A stretch of 64,000 nt of DNA from Ornithodoros turicata (Eukaryota; Arthropoda; Arachnida; Ixodida; Argasidae). Both the position numbers and the translations under genes were made by a program. Shown in pieces: positions 36,161-47,221 of this stretch (its first letter is position 1; each line of letters begins with the position of its first letter). The stretch lies in the NCBI RefSeq assembly GCF_037126465.1, contig NC_088201.1:233326258-233390257 (forward strand), given 5' to 3'. The notes beneath the pieces were generated by a model. It did not search any database, was not told the origin of the DNA, and was given only the letters and a program-made list of their open reading frames with translations.

Positions 36161-38080
36161 ATAGGCGGCTTTATTCTACCGTTCTCAAATTTTGGCTTTG
36201 CCTTCGAACGCTTCCATAGCGAAACAAGGGGGGAGGGAATTACTTATAACGTTGCAGTGAAACATCGGAGGACATGCACAACATCAGCAGCACAAAGTGA
36301 AGCGACGATAGGCACTCAGAACGCGCGGGGTCGACTTCCATTCCTGGTGCCATGTCTTCAAGCGCCACCACTCAGCATGTATCCATGTTTGTTTTATTTT
36401 TCATTTTCCATTTATTCATTTATTCCGTCATTAAACGCAACAATACACGTCACGGGCGGCCAAAAAGCAGCACGAAGCTGCCCTTCTACTAGTCGCCAGC
36501 GACAGCTATTACAGGACGTTACTACAAGAGAAAGGAAAGAACACATGCATATTTGCATATTACATGCATATTTTAAATATATTTAGTGCATACTTTAGTT
36601 GTTGGTGCATCTTTGCCCGCCCCTATACTTACGATCATATTTGTGTCGCCACGCAAACTCACGAAGTATCAAGTATGGATTCTATTTGTGTCTAAGGTCT
36701 GTAGTCGATTTGTGCAGCATTCCGATTTGCCAACGCCACTTTGCATGTTTTTACCCCAGCTCGATCGCAGGCACATACGGCCGTTGATGGGAGGGTCGTG
36801 CAGTCAGCGTGTTGCCACCAGCGCTGTGTGCAACGGTACGTACTATATTTTGATGCTCACTTACGTTAACATGCTGCTGTTCCAGCACCTTTTTCATTAT
36901 CGTTCGACTTGAAGGTTTCCCTCGCATGACGGGGCTGGCACAGGAGCGTCGACGTTTGTCAGCAGGTAGTCAAAACGGAATCTCATCGAAGCTGGATGGC
37001 CTTAATTTTCACGCAAGAAAGGCAAGTTGGACGGGCATTAGAAATTTCCCACGAAACACAGAAGGGCACCGTGCCATCTTTTTTTTTTTTTTCGTCGGCA
37101 GTGTTCAGACATGGGCATATATCTCTATGAACTTTCTCATTGTGGATTTACATTGTGTGTGTTGATGATAGAGAGAATGCTTTCGCAACATGTAAGCACT
37201 TATTATGGTTTCTGGTGTACTTCTGGTGTGTACTGTTCTGGTGTTTCTCTGTGCACTATCTCTTGCTAGCGATTTTCAACGGCTCAGCGAATATTCGCTC
37301 TTATAAAAAATACATCACAAATGACTTTCACCGTTGTATCGGCAACTCGCAATATTTTCACATCCTCCGTATTTTTATGTGTATGAATAAATGTTCGCGC
37401 TGGAACGGTATTTTGTGTATTCCATTTTTACAGCGAAAACGTGCTTTCTGGTGTAACAGAATAGTCACTGCACATTCAAAAAGCGCATCGGCAATGATAA
37501 TTTCATTGCGACTTTAATGGGAAAATCCTTGCTGCTGTACATCTGGCCAGTGGGAATCTAGGCTGGCATTCAAATGGGCGCGACAGGGCGCGGTTCCACT
37601 TCGTTCACATCGATATTTACATTGATTTCTCATTGAAACACACCAAATTGTTGTTGTTTTCAATACTGCATTTGTCCAAGATTGTCGATTCGGAATGAGA
37701 CATTTTTGTCACTTTTAGTGAGAATCGTGAACGTGATATCCACTTAAACCGAATGAGATTTCTGGTTCCTTTTGAACTGGACTATTCCAGCAGGGTTATC
37801 CGCGATTATATACGTTCTATGCATATTCCTTCCGCACTCAGAAAAAATATGCATGACCCAAGCTGATTTATTATGAATTAATAACCAAAAAGGAAGATCT
37901 GTAGCTTTAGAGCACCGGTACCCTGTAAAAAGGCTGCTGGAGCATCACACATGATATCTTCAACCTGATGTTAAGTGATGATACAGGTTAACCAACAGGG
38001 TAAGAGCACACTGAGATTACAGATAGAGCGTAAGGCAATAGGGTAACAGTAGGGTAACAATGGCACTGAGCGGGTAGAGA
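36161..38080. other. No gene recognised
   Basis: About 1.9 kb of AT-rich sequence with short unsupported ORFs and a poly-T run at 37081-37092. Confidence 0.4.
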
Positions 38081-38087
38081 TATAGGA

Positions 38088-38153
38088 ACCCACATGCTAC
38101 GAAGAATACCAAGCACATTAGCTTGGTATTCTTCCTAGCATGTGGGTTCCTAT
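38088..38153. repeat. 66-bp hairpin
   Basis: GGAACCCACATGCTA and its complement flank a further inverted AATACCAAGC/GCTTGGTATT pair around a loop of about 6 nt. Confidence 0.85.
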
Positions 38154-38280
38154 AACTTTCCAATAACTTATAGATTCCTCCATGCCATGCTATTTTGTGC
38201 CATATATTCTTAGCCGATATTGACAACACCTCGCAAAAGGCCTTAACGGAGAAACCAGCGAAAAAAGTTTTTTTTTTTTT

Positions 38281-38640
38281 AGATATGTAGATGATTATTT
38301 GGTGCTGACGGATGTGGCGGCTTAGAACTTGATGGCCTAATGGAGGATATTTTAGGCGCATTCCGACACTGTGGAAAAGGCCTGTCGTTCACCCATGAAC
38401 TGCCACAACATAACAAACTGCAGTTCTTGGACTTCACCCACATCTTCAAAAGATGACCACGTGTGCCGGCACTACTCACCTACAGATATAACAAAGGACT
38501 GATGCCCTATGACTCCTCGCACTCGAAGACGGTGAAGCGAGCCATAGCTACTGAGCCCTCCCTCAAAAACTCCTGCCCTCATGCCACGAAGGAGTCTTTC
38601 AATCAACAGCTTAACACACTGAAGGGGGCCCGATAACCTC
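38281..38640 (+). pseudogene. Penelope-like element reverse transcriptase fragment
   Basis: Starts RYVDDYLVLTD; YVDD is the RT catalytic box (38284-38295). It continues GKGLSFTHELPQHNKLQFLD and, after a frameshift near 38455, LMPYDSSHSKTVKRAIA, the typical block after the palm in Penelope-like RTs. Stops at about 38315 and 38453 show decay. A poly-T run immediately precedes the fragment. Confidence 0.75.
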
Positions 38641-38946
38641 CACCTGTGCTGATGGAAAGCGCGGAGGCTTTAGTAAAGAAGTATGAGGTGAGAGGGAGGA
38701 AAAAAAAGGAAAGAAAAGACAAGAAATCAAGGCTAGTAAAAGGCCAGAAATTGTACCATATGAGCATATGTATTGTAACATTGAGCGACAGCTATAGCTT
38801 AAAGTCGCCAAAGTGTCTAATATGCACGGTAAATATTCTGTCTTTATCCTACTCTCTGCCGCTGTTCTCTGTTTTCTAAGACCGTCAAGACTAATGAATT
38901 GCATGCGACTTTATCACGTTGTTATAGTCTCTACCCTTACATCATG

Positions 38947-39466
38947 CAGTGATGGCTAGTAGTTAACTACATGTAGTTAAACTACTAGTTTAACTACTCG
39001 GTTGTAGTTAAAAAGTAGTTATCAACTACATGCAGAAAAATAGTGGCAATTACTAGTTAAACTACTATTTCGAGTAGTTACCTACAGTAGTTAGGTTACT
39101 GCAGGCGCCAACTACTTCCAATTTTGCTGCAAGCTTTACGGCACGACTGTGCTTCCGACTTTCACCTTGAGCTACTTGTTTGATGAGAACGGAGGTGCAA
39201 TTCTACCGTGCATGCCTATTGTATCTTCACTTCTATCATTGCTTGTGGTTGTTTAGGTGTCCGAGAACACTATAGAATGGGATTGGTATTGATGGACAAC
39301 GTCAATAAGTAGTTATAGGTGTAGTTAAAATTCATTGCAGTAGTTAAAGAAGTCGTTTCAACTACCTCCCCTGAAAAGTAGTTGAACTACAAGTTAAACT
39401 ACTCCATCGCGAAGTAGTTAGTAGTTATAGTTAAATTACTGTAGAAGTAGTTAGTGACAATTACTG
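38947..39466. mobile_element. hAT-like MITE, family A, internally deleted
   Basis: Ends CAGTGATGGC/...TTACTG with iterated TAGTTAACTAC motifs. 520 bp against about 655 bp in full copies. Flanks ACATCATG/CCATTATG match 6 of 8. Confidence 0.8.
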
Positions 39467-39654
39467 CCATTATGTGTTTCTTCTTTTTTTTTCTTCTTTC
39501 CTTGGAATAGCAAGACCGCTCTTTGCCTGGATAACCACTCTGTTCTTTTTTTTTTTAAATCAACAAAATGACCCCCACCCCACCCCACCCCTGTACTCCA
39601 GGCCGCTTCAGGGTTTGTGCTCGCACTTTGTCCTAACACACCGCCCTTGTGTTA

Positions 39655-40196
39655 TGCGTGGTTCACACTACAACTTCTCTCCGTTGCGGTTACGGTGCGG
39701 ATCCAGTGCGGAGGCGGCTGTCGTACGACACGCTGTTCAGACATATGCGTTCTTGATACGTCAAACGCTTGTGGTTGACCAATCACGTCTCCACTCCACC
39801 ACGTCTCCATTCCACAGGCAGCCATGAACGGGCAACGTGATGTGGCCGGCGAAACTTTGAATCTCTGAATGAATCTCTGTACTCGGCTCGGCGTGGGTCG
39901 TAGAGCCACGGGTATTTCTCGACCTCTGAAATTAGAGCTTCTTGTTTTGCCAACGTGCTTTCACCTGAGGCAGCCATGTTGGAAAAGCACGCGACAGCAC
40001 AGCAGTGATGCGCTTGCGCGGAGCGCGTTCGCTCATTGGTCAGCTGCATCTCCGCAGGTAGCCCGTACCGCATGGACTTCGGTCGAGCTCAACTCTTGCG
40101 GTGCGTGTGCTTTTCGGAGTGTCGTGCTTCGTTGTCATGACAACCGTGTCGCGTCGCATCCATAACGCATGAAAATGCAACAGTGTGAACCAGGCA
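39655..40196. mobile_element. TIR element K, TTA target duplication
   Basis: Ends TGCGTGGTTCACACT/AGTGTGAACCAGGCA, flanked by TTA on both sides (39652-39654 and 40197-40199). A 3-bp TWA duplication is typical of PIF/Harbinger. Non-coding. Confidence 0.75.
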
Positions 40197-40199
40197 TTA

Positions 40200-40583
40200 C
40201 TGGGGCCTCGATAGCAACCGCTAATTGGGTACCATTTCCGTGCTATGACCCCAGTAGCAGGATGTACAGTCGCAGCCTCGTAACGCAGATTACTCCAACT
40301 TTCCGGCTGTTTCGATAAGCTCTCAATACGGTTCACGAGAATGAGCAGACCTACAATAGGCGTCCGCTTCCTCGAAATAACGAGCAACGTTCGACCGCGT
40401 TCGATTATCAAAAACTGCGGATGTCGCGGCGCGTTCTGCCCCGACGTCCGCAGATTTGAGAGCCTGTCGAAACAGCCGGAAAAGTTGTAGTAATCTGAGT
40501 TAAGGACTGTATACTGTACATCCTGCTTCTCAGATCGTAGCGCGGAAATGGTACCCAATTAGCGGTTGCTATCGGTGCCCCAG
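40200..40583. mobile_element. TIR element L, complete copy
   Basis: Ends CTGGGGCCTCGATAGCAACC/GGTTGCTATCGGTGCCCCAG, followed inward by GCTAATTGGGTACCATTTCCG-type arms. Flanking TA on both sides. Family members: 485-1545 and 60737-61000. Confidence 0.75.
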
Positions 40584-40844
40584 TAACACAAGGGCGGTGT
40601 GTTAGGATCAGTGCGAGCGCAAAGCCTGAAGCAGACTCGAGTACAGGGGTGGTGGGGACATGTTGATTAAAAAAAACAAAAAAACAAAATAAAGGTTAGT
40701 CAGGCAAAGAGGGGCCTTGCTATTTCAAACAAAGAAGAAATACAGCATGGGGAAGTCGAAACACTATAACAACGTGACAAAGTCGTTTGCCATTCATGAG
40801 TTCCGAGGGTCTGAGAAAACAGAGAACAGCTGCAATAGCAGAGA

Positions 40845-41253
40845 CCCTAGTAACACAAAATGTTGCCAGAACGTTGTTGCAATGTTGCCCCCAAACGTTG
40901 TCAAAACGTGGCTAATGTCCTTTTGAAGCCACATCCTAGTAGCGTTACACGAGAACATTTCTCCGACATTGCCACAATGTTGAAATTCTTTGCAACATTG
41001 CTGCAATGATACTGCCACATAATAACAACATGTTTTCAACATTGTTCCAACGTTGCTGCAATGTTCCTGGCAGCAAATATTCGGTAAACGTTTTAGTGTG
41101 ACGTTGTGGCGATGTTGCCGTGCATAGAAAAATGTTGACCAACATCTAGCAACGTTGCCACAATATTGTTGAATATTGTAAAACATTGCTCCACTATTTA
41201 CAACATTCGCAACGTTGCTGCAACATTGTGACAACAGTATGTGTTACTAGGGG
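40845..41253. mobile_element. Family J element, complete
   Basis: Inverted ends CCCTAGTAACACA/TGTGTTACTAGGG. The interior is packed with AACATTGC and GCAACGTTGC motifs in both directions. 409 bp, non-coding. Confidence 0.85.
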
Positions 41254-41261
41254 AGCTGTCT

Positions 41262-41380
41262 TACAACATAAAAACATAGAATATTTACCGTGCTTTATTA
41301 GACCCTTTCGTTGACTTTCGGCTGTAGGTGTCGCTCAAAGTTTTCTCCTGTCATTTTTAGTGCGCTTAGCTGTAACGGCG
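41262..41380 (+). repeat. Dispersed repeat R, copy 2
   Basis: Matches 2860-2990 (TAGAATATTTACCGT, TTTCGTTGACTTTC). The C element begins directly after it. Confidence 0.6.
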
Positions 41381-42446
41381 CACCCTAAGAAAAAAAAAAT
41401 GAGAGAGTAATTTTACTCCTTTTGAGGACTAAATGCATTGCCACAAAAAATGGTTCCTTTCGGGAGTAAGTGCACGGGAGTAAGTGAATGTCACAGAGTG
41501 GAGACTGTATTTCACGCGCTGTCATAACAGTCCCAGGTAGTACATAATTCGTGTGCATGCATGAAAATACTTTGATCAAACCGTCAACCGTGATATATCG
41601 AGTGATACATAATCTTGCGACATACATATATGGCACAATTTCGCGAGAAAGAACCTTTAGCTATTTCTTCCTCTGTGTGGGTGGAAAATTGCTAAGTTGG
41701 CTGAGTTATGCAGACTTATACCATAAAATTAACCAAGAGCATACATTTACGTAGATTGTTCCACACTATAAGAAAAAAAGGAGTAAAACGGGGAGTAATT
41801 GCAGCTTCTACTCCCCTACTCTGCAATTACTCCCCATTTTAGTCTCCTAACCCAACATTTAGTCCCGACATTTACTCCCCAGGACTGCAAATTGTCACTA
41901 AACTTCGCGATTGGTCTCCTGAATGCTACAGTTTACGTAAATATGTACCCTTGGTCAATTTGAACGACATAAGGCTGTATAACTCAGACAACGTAGCAAT
42001 TTTCCAGACATACAGAGTAAGAAACATCTTAGCGCATCTTTCTTCGCAAATTGTGCCCTAGTATGACGCAAGATTTTATATCAGTCGATATATCACGGTT
42101 GACGGTTTGCTTCAAGGTATTTTCATGCATGCGCACCAATTATGTACCTGGGACTCTTACAACAGCGCGTGAAATGCGGTCTTCACTCTGTGACATTCAT
42201 TTACTCCCGTGCATTTACTCCCGAAAGGGACTATTTTGTGTGGCAATGCAATTACTCCCCAAAAGGAGTAAAGGTACTCCTTTTTTTCTTAGAGTGCATT
42301 CGGAAGACAGATTTGCGAAGTTCGATGACTATTTGCAGTCTTTGGGAGTAAATGTCGGGTTTATGGGACTAAAATGGGGAGTACTAGCAGACTAGGGAGT
42401 AGGAGCTGCAATGACTCACCGTTTTACTCCTTTTTTTCTTAGAGTG
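41381..42446 (-). mobile_element. Family C element interrupted by another C element
   Basis: Read on the minus strand, 42446-42297 is the left part of a C element and 41763-41381 is the right part. Together they make one copy split by the opposite-orientation copy at 41764-42296. Ends are CACTCTAAGAAAAAAAGGAG-like. Confidence 0.75.
41764..42296 (+). mobile_element. Family C element, complete inner copy
   Basis: 533 bp from CACTATAAGAAAAAAAGGAG to CTCCTTTTTTTCTTAGAGTG. The termini carry repeated GGGGAGTAA/TTACTCCCC motifs. No coding capacity. Confidence 0.8.
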
Positions 42447-42559
42447 CAAGTGTCGAAAATAGACCTGTGTATTTGCAACCGAAGATGAGGCGGCAGACGA
42501 TAGGGGCGCGTATATGAAAAGTCTCTTTACGCTTTCGGGCGCGTTGATGTTTGGAGTAT

Positions 42560-42918
42560 CACTCTAAGAAAAGAAAAAGGAGCAATAATTTTACTCCTTT
42601 TGAGGAGTAAATGCATTGCCACAAAAAATAGTCCCTTACGGGAGTAAATGAATGTCACAGAGTGGAGACTGCATGTCACGCTCTGTTCTAAGAGTTCCAA
42701 GAACAAAATTCGTGTGCATGTATGAAAATACTTCGAATCAAACAGTCCACAGGGATATGTCGAGTGATCTAACATCTTACGACTTACATAGGGCCCAACT
42801 TGCGAAGGAAGAAGTGCTAACTGTTTCTTACTCTGTAGGAGCGGAAAATTGCTAAGTTTGGCTGAGTAATACAGCCTTATGACATCAAATTCACCAAGAG
42901 CACATATTTAGGACCATT
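42560..42918 (-). mobile_element. Family C element, partial
   Basis: Only the right part is present, in reverse, starting CACTCTAAGAAAAG. The other end fades near ACCATTTGTG. Confidence 0.7.
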
Positions 42919-42973
42919 TGTGTAGAGGTGACCAGAGTGTAGAGGTGTAGAGGGGTATATGCAGCGGAACGTA

Positions 42974-43979
42974 CACTCAGAGAAAAATCTATACCTTTAG
43001 AGGTATAGATCGCCTGCTCAATAACTTAGCCCTTCTTAGGTATTATATTATACCCCGCTTACAGGTATAAAAAATAGTGCTCAACAAAGGGCTATATACC
43101 ATACCTTTAGGGGTACAGCTCTATACCCTATGAGGGTCTGCACGAGTACCATCATGGTATTAAATCACAGCTATAGGCATAGTCATTTTTATAGGAGCGA
43201 ACTAGCGAAGTTTTTGACATACACACACACGCGTACTAAAAACACACGCATGGTTGTGAAGTAGAAAGCAAAGCTCGTCCACATTCCTCCCCATGTAAAA
43301 GAAAAAAAAAGTAAACGTGAGTTAAAAACCAACGAAAATTTTCAAGGAGCAAGATCGCTCTGCGCAGCCATCAAGTGTGTATCACGATATATCGCGCGCG
43401 AGAGAGACATTTACAGAGAAACAAATACTGATATATCGGTGCCGACTTGACAAGCTCGGAAGCAGCTTTCGTCTGGTACACAACCCTAAGGGTGAGGACA
43501 TTTAGATTCAACTTCCAAGGCAATACCGATATTATACAGCCATAAACTAACCATGTGGATTCTGAGAGAGTACTGTACTGATGTCTGTGTTTCTTAGTTG
43601 AATATCCGTTTAACTCAGCTGATACCGTCTCAAGAAATAATAATAATGATGTGATACAGGACTGTTGCGGAAGTAAAGGTATAAAAAACTATAAAGGTAT
43701 AAAGAACGGAAGCTATAGCAGCCTCATCTATACCGTGAAAGGCATACCCTGGCGATCTGTTCCTGTGGTACCGGATATAAACGCGTGGTGATGAGGTCTA
43801 AATATGGTACGTTAGCCCTTCTTTATACCTCTTTCATACCCTTGAGAAGGGTTGGAGGTATAAATAGCAAATTTGTACTTCTTCTATACCCTTCAAAGGT
43901 ATATATCTGAAGCAGAAGGTACAGAAGAGGTATAAGAGCACATTATTATACCTGCTTTATACCTTTTTTTCTAACAGTG
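42974..43979. mobile_element. Foldback/TIR element, family D
   Basis: Ends CACTCAGAGAAAAATC/TTTTTTTCTAACAGTG. Both sub-terminal regions are made of iterated AGGTATA/TATACCT motifs. 1006 bp, no ORF recognised. A related copy is 51551-53466. Confidence 0.8.
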
Positions 43980-44207
43980 ATATGTACAGGTTAATGAATA
44001 TCGGTCGGAAACAAAGATGAAGTATTGTATTCCCCTTTCCCTCCAATAGTAGAAAATGAAATAATCGGTGGTGGCCGTGGTGATCAAAGGGGTTGCCGTT
44101 GTCGGTTTCAACAGAGGTGGGAAACGTCAAAAGTGACGCTCTGGGGGAATGTAGATGTGTAGAGATCGAGCGAACCGGTAGAGAAGTAGGAAGAGAGTTG
44201 CCTCTGT

Positions 44208-44262
44208 ACGGGGGCCGACGATATTTCGAACAGCGACTGTTCTTCAGGGCACCGTTCTCATC
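44208..44262 (-). mobile_element. Hammerhead-like motif, Penelope type
   Basis: Minus strand: CTGAAGA (44247-44241), stem AACAG/CTGTT around TCG, then CGAAAT (44228-44223) and ATCGTC. Resembles Penelope-associated motifs. Activity is not predicted. Confidence 0.4.
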
Positions 44263-44311
44263 ATTGGCATGGCATTTAAAGGGTTAGGTGTGACGTGGTA
44301 AAGCTTCATGC

Positions 44312-45080
44312 GAATTGTGGGTCAGCAGCCCGGAAGGAAGAAGGGGCCCTTTCTTCCCCTTCCTGTGGATGTATTAATGGCTTACCACACTATCTACGCA
44401 GCAGGCCGCAGGCTCGTTCTCCAGTGGGTTCCAGCCCATTGTGGTGTCGTGGGGAATGAGCAGGCCGAGAGCACCGCAGAAGCAGCACTCTCGTATCCGA
44501 AGCGGACCAGTATTGTTCTGCTGAGAGGAGACCGTTGTTACATTCTGCGACCCCTCGTGACACCCCTGGCTTCCCGCCAATGAATAACCTACATTCTCCC
44601 CGCATCTATGCTGAGCAGAGTTGATCCAACGTTCGCCTTCCGCATGCCACGAAACACCTCTCGTCAATATGCTGCATTAATTCACCGAATGTTACTAGAT
44701 GTGGCCTTTACAGCTCAGTGGCGTTACCGCTTGAGGCAAGTTGACTCTCCCAGATGCCGTCACTGCGGCGCTCTAGAGGATCTGGAGCACATTCTTCTTC
44801 TTTGCCTCCACTACCACCCTTCCCTAACCGCACTCTCCGAGTCTCTTAGTCAGTTGGACCCCCGCCCCTTCTCCCTATCGAAATTGCTTGGTCCCTGGCC
44901 CAATCCAGCCCAGCAACGATCTGCGCTCTAAGCTCTTTTGACCTGTCTGGACACAATCGAACTTCGATCGTTATTGTGAAGGGCCTCAATATTTCATTCC
45001 CCACATCCCCACCAGCAATGGGGTAGAGTATCGCTTCTGGCGATGAACCTCCCCACCCATCATCTCAAAATAAAGTTGTT
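44312..45080 (+). pseudogene. LINE 3' end: RNase H and CCHC-like tail (I/Jockey type)
   Basis: The frame from 44308 contains VLQWVPAHCGVVGNEQAE, an RNase H block, then a stop (44581), and from 44608 in the same frame WRYRLRQVDSPRCRHCGALE and EHILLLC, the usual C..C...H....C knuckle after LINE RT. The C-terminus reads FSLSKLLGPWPNPAQQRSAL. The 3' UTR ends AATAAAGTTGTTGTTCG. A second 3'-truncated copy is at 57030-57430. Confidence 0.8.
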
Positions 45081-45171
45081 GTTCGAGGAGGGGAACCGGG
45101 GACAGGGATGAAGAGACGACGCAACAAATTCTCAAACACAGCAAAAAACATTAATGCACCTGTGCCCTATA

Positions 45172-45954
45172 CCGGGTGTTTCAGTTAAATCCCCGGGCTA
45201 AATAATTCGCGAACGGGTGCACCAATCGAATAACTTTCTTTTTTACAAGTATCTGTCCGATACCACCTATAAGCTGCACACCGTGTGAATGAGTGGGAGG
45301 CGCTCATTATTAAAATAAAAATGCAAATGAGTTTCGTAAAAAAGCGTAACTTCTGAAGCAGGGCGCTGTCGGCATTAAAATGGGTAGTACCCCTTTTGAG
45401 ACCTTCAATGGACACCTTTTAGTGAAAAATCTGCCACCGAAGCGGGTCATTTGTTGCAGTAAGTAATTGGTTTCGGTTTACGTATTTTTGTCGCGGCTGG
45501 TCGCGGCGCAGCGCAAAAGGACGCTCTTTCACTCCCTTATCCATCAATAAATTACATCCTTACATTAATGAATTACACCAATGAATTACACAAATGAAAT
45601 ACGCCCTTTTGCGCTTCGCCGCGACCAGCCGCGACAAAAATACGTAAACCGAAACCAATTAATTACTGCAACAAATGACCCGCTTCGGTGGCAGATTTTT
45701 CTCTGAAAGGTGTCCACTGAAGGTCCCAAAAGGGGTAGTACCCATTTTAATGCCGACAGCGCCCTGCTTTAGAAGATACGCTTTTTGACGAAACTCATTT
45801 GCATTTTTATTTTAATAATGAGCGCCTCCCACTCATTCACACGGTGTGCAGCTTGTAGGTGGTATCGGACAGATACTTGTAAAAAAGAAAGTTCGTGGAC
45901 AAGGTGCACCCGTTCGCGAATTATTTAGCCCGGGGATTTAACTGAAACACCCGG
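45172..45954. mobile_element. Large foldback with ~350-bp arms
   Basis: CCGGGTGTTTCAGTTAAATC and its complement form the ends. The arms stay matched through GTCGCGGCTGGTCGCGGCG with few mismatches, and a centre of about 75 bp repeats TGAATTACA-type motifs. TATA on both sides suggests a TA duplication. It abuts a Penelope fragment at 45959. Confidence 0.9.
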
Positions 45955-45958
45955 TATA

Positions 45959-46273
45959 TCCAAAAACCTCCGGAGAGGAGGAACAAGAAGTAAGGATGGC
46001 TTTCTCACACAATTGCCACGTGCAGCAATCGACTCCCTCAACAACCTTCGCCAAACGTTCTTCGCTTTACATAGTACGCTGGTTTCAGGGAACACAGGTT
46101 TACAATTGTTACCTTCGCGAAGGTGCTGGATGAGGTCACTTGATACAAGGCCCATGTTTTTAGCATCAAGGCAGTGTTCCCGTAGACGGTCATTCAAACA
46201 GCGACCGCACTTTGACCTACATAACAAAAACCACATTCCTGGGGAGTGGAGTATACAACCCAGTGATTGCAGG
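45959..46273 (-). pseudogene. Penelope-like element GIY-YIG endonuclease fragment
   Basis: Minus strand: VVYSTPQECGFCYVGQS, then after a frame break CGRCLNDRLREH and, further on, KNVWRRLLRESIAARG. The order (Y..P..CG..YVGQ, then LR.H, then R..RE..A) matches the C-terminal endonuclease of Penelope-like elements. Truncated upstream by the SINE at 46284. Confidence 0.75.
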
Positions 46274-46283
46274 AAACAAAGGG

Positions 46284-46605
46284 GTGGAGGAGGAGGAGGA
46301 GGAGGAGGAGTGTCGTTAGGAGGAACCCGAGAGGTCTGCCTGCCTGATTAGGCGGCACGTTTCTTGGGAAGGGAAAGGTAGTGGAGAGGAGGAGAGGGTG
46401 AAGTGGAAGACCGAGCGGAATCCGCTCGGGGGGAGGATAGCTGCGTCCATGGGCCGACTTCAGGGAACTGTGCCGGCATACGCCTATTACACATCTGAGG
46501 GAAACCCAGGAAAAACCCCAGACGGCACAGCCGGCTCGCGGATTCGAACCGCGGACCTCCCAGTCTCCAAGCGCACGCGTTACCGCTGCGCCACCGGACC
46601 TGGTG
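46284..46605 (-). mobile_element. tRNA-derived SINE, full length
   Basis: Minus strand: head GGTGGCGCAGCGGTAACGCG, B box GGTTCGAATCC, body as at 46897-47206, tail (TCC)n. Target duplication AAACAAAGGG at 46274-46283 and 46612-46621. Confidence 0.9.
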
Positions 46606-46772
46606 AAAAAAAAACAAAGGGATTAGGATGTTTTATGGGGCATTAACGCCGACTTTTTGGGCGATTATTTGCCGTGTTTCAGAATTTGTTGTGCCGTCTC
46701 TTCATCCCTGTCTCGGGTTCCCCTCCTTCATCATACACCAGCTTGTCAGCGCCTTGTCTCTTCTATCGAAAA

Positions 46773-46797
46773 TTGTTGTTGTTGTTGTTGTTGTTAT
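46773..46797 (+). repeat. (GTT)n microsatellite
   Basis: About eight GTT triplets. Similar GTTGTT tails close the LINE copies at 45080 and 57428, so this may mark a LINE 3' end. Confidence 0.85.
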
Positions 46798-46896
46798 GCC
46801 TGAACTACTACCCCGGTGGTGGAATATTTGCGAACATGGAGGTCTCTCGTATAGAGACGTGAATGCTCGTAATACACATGGCTTCCAAATAAACAC

Positions 46897-47206
46897 CAGC
46901 TCCGGTGGCGCAGCGGTAACGCGTGCGCTTGGAGACTGGGAGGTTCGCGGTTCGAATCCGCGGGCCGGCTGTGCCGTCTGGGGTTTTTCCTGGGTTTCCC
47001 TCTGATGTGTAATAGGCGTATGCCGGCACAGTTCCCCTGAAGTCGGCCCATGGACGCAGCTATCCTCCCCCCGAGCGGATTCCGCTTGGTCTTCCACTTC
47101 ACCCTTTCCTCTCCTCCTCTCCACCACCTTTCCCTTCCCGAGAAACATGCCGCCTAATCAGGCAGGCAGACCTCTCGGGTTCCTCCCAACGACACTCCTC
47201 CTCCTC
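46897..47206 (+). mobile_element. tRNA-derived SINE with 15-bp TSD
   Basis: Starts CAGCTCCGGTGGCGCAGCGG, has B box GGTTCGAATCC at 46948-46958, and ends in CTC repeats. Target duplication CTTCCAAATAAACAC at 46882-46896 and 47207-47221. The best-preserved copy of this family in the window. Confidence 0.93.
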
Positions 47207-47221
47207 CTTCCAAATAAACAC

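Larger units (their letters stand above)
39475..40750. mobile_element. Outer foldback interrupted at its centre by two elements
   Basis: Arms 39475-39654 and 40586-40750 are reverse complements (shared AACACAAGGGCGGTGTGTTAG, GAGTACAGGGGTGG). The restored centre would be CTTGTGTTAACACAAG. Elements K and L fill that centre. Confidence 0.8.
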
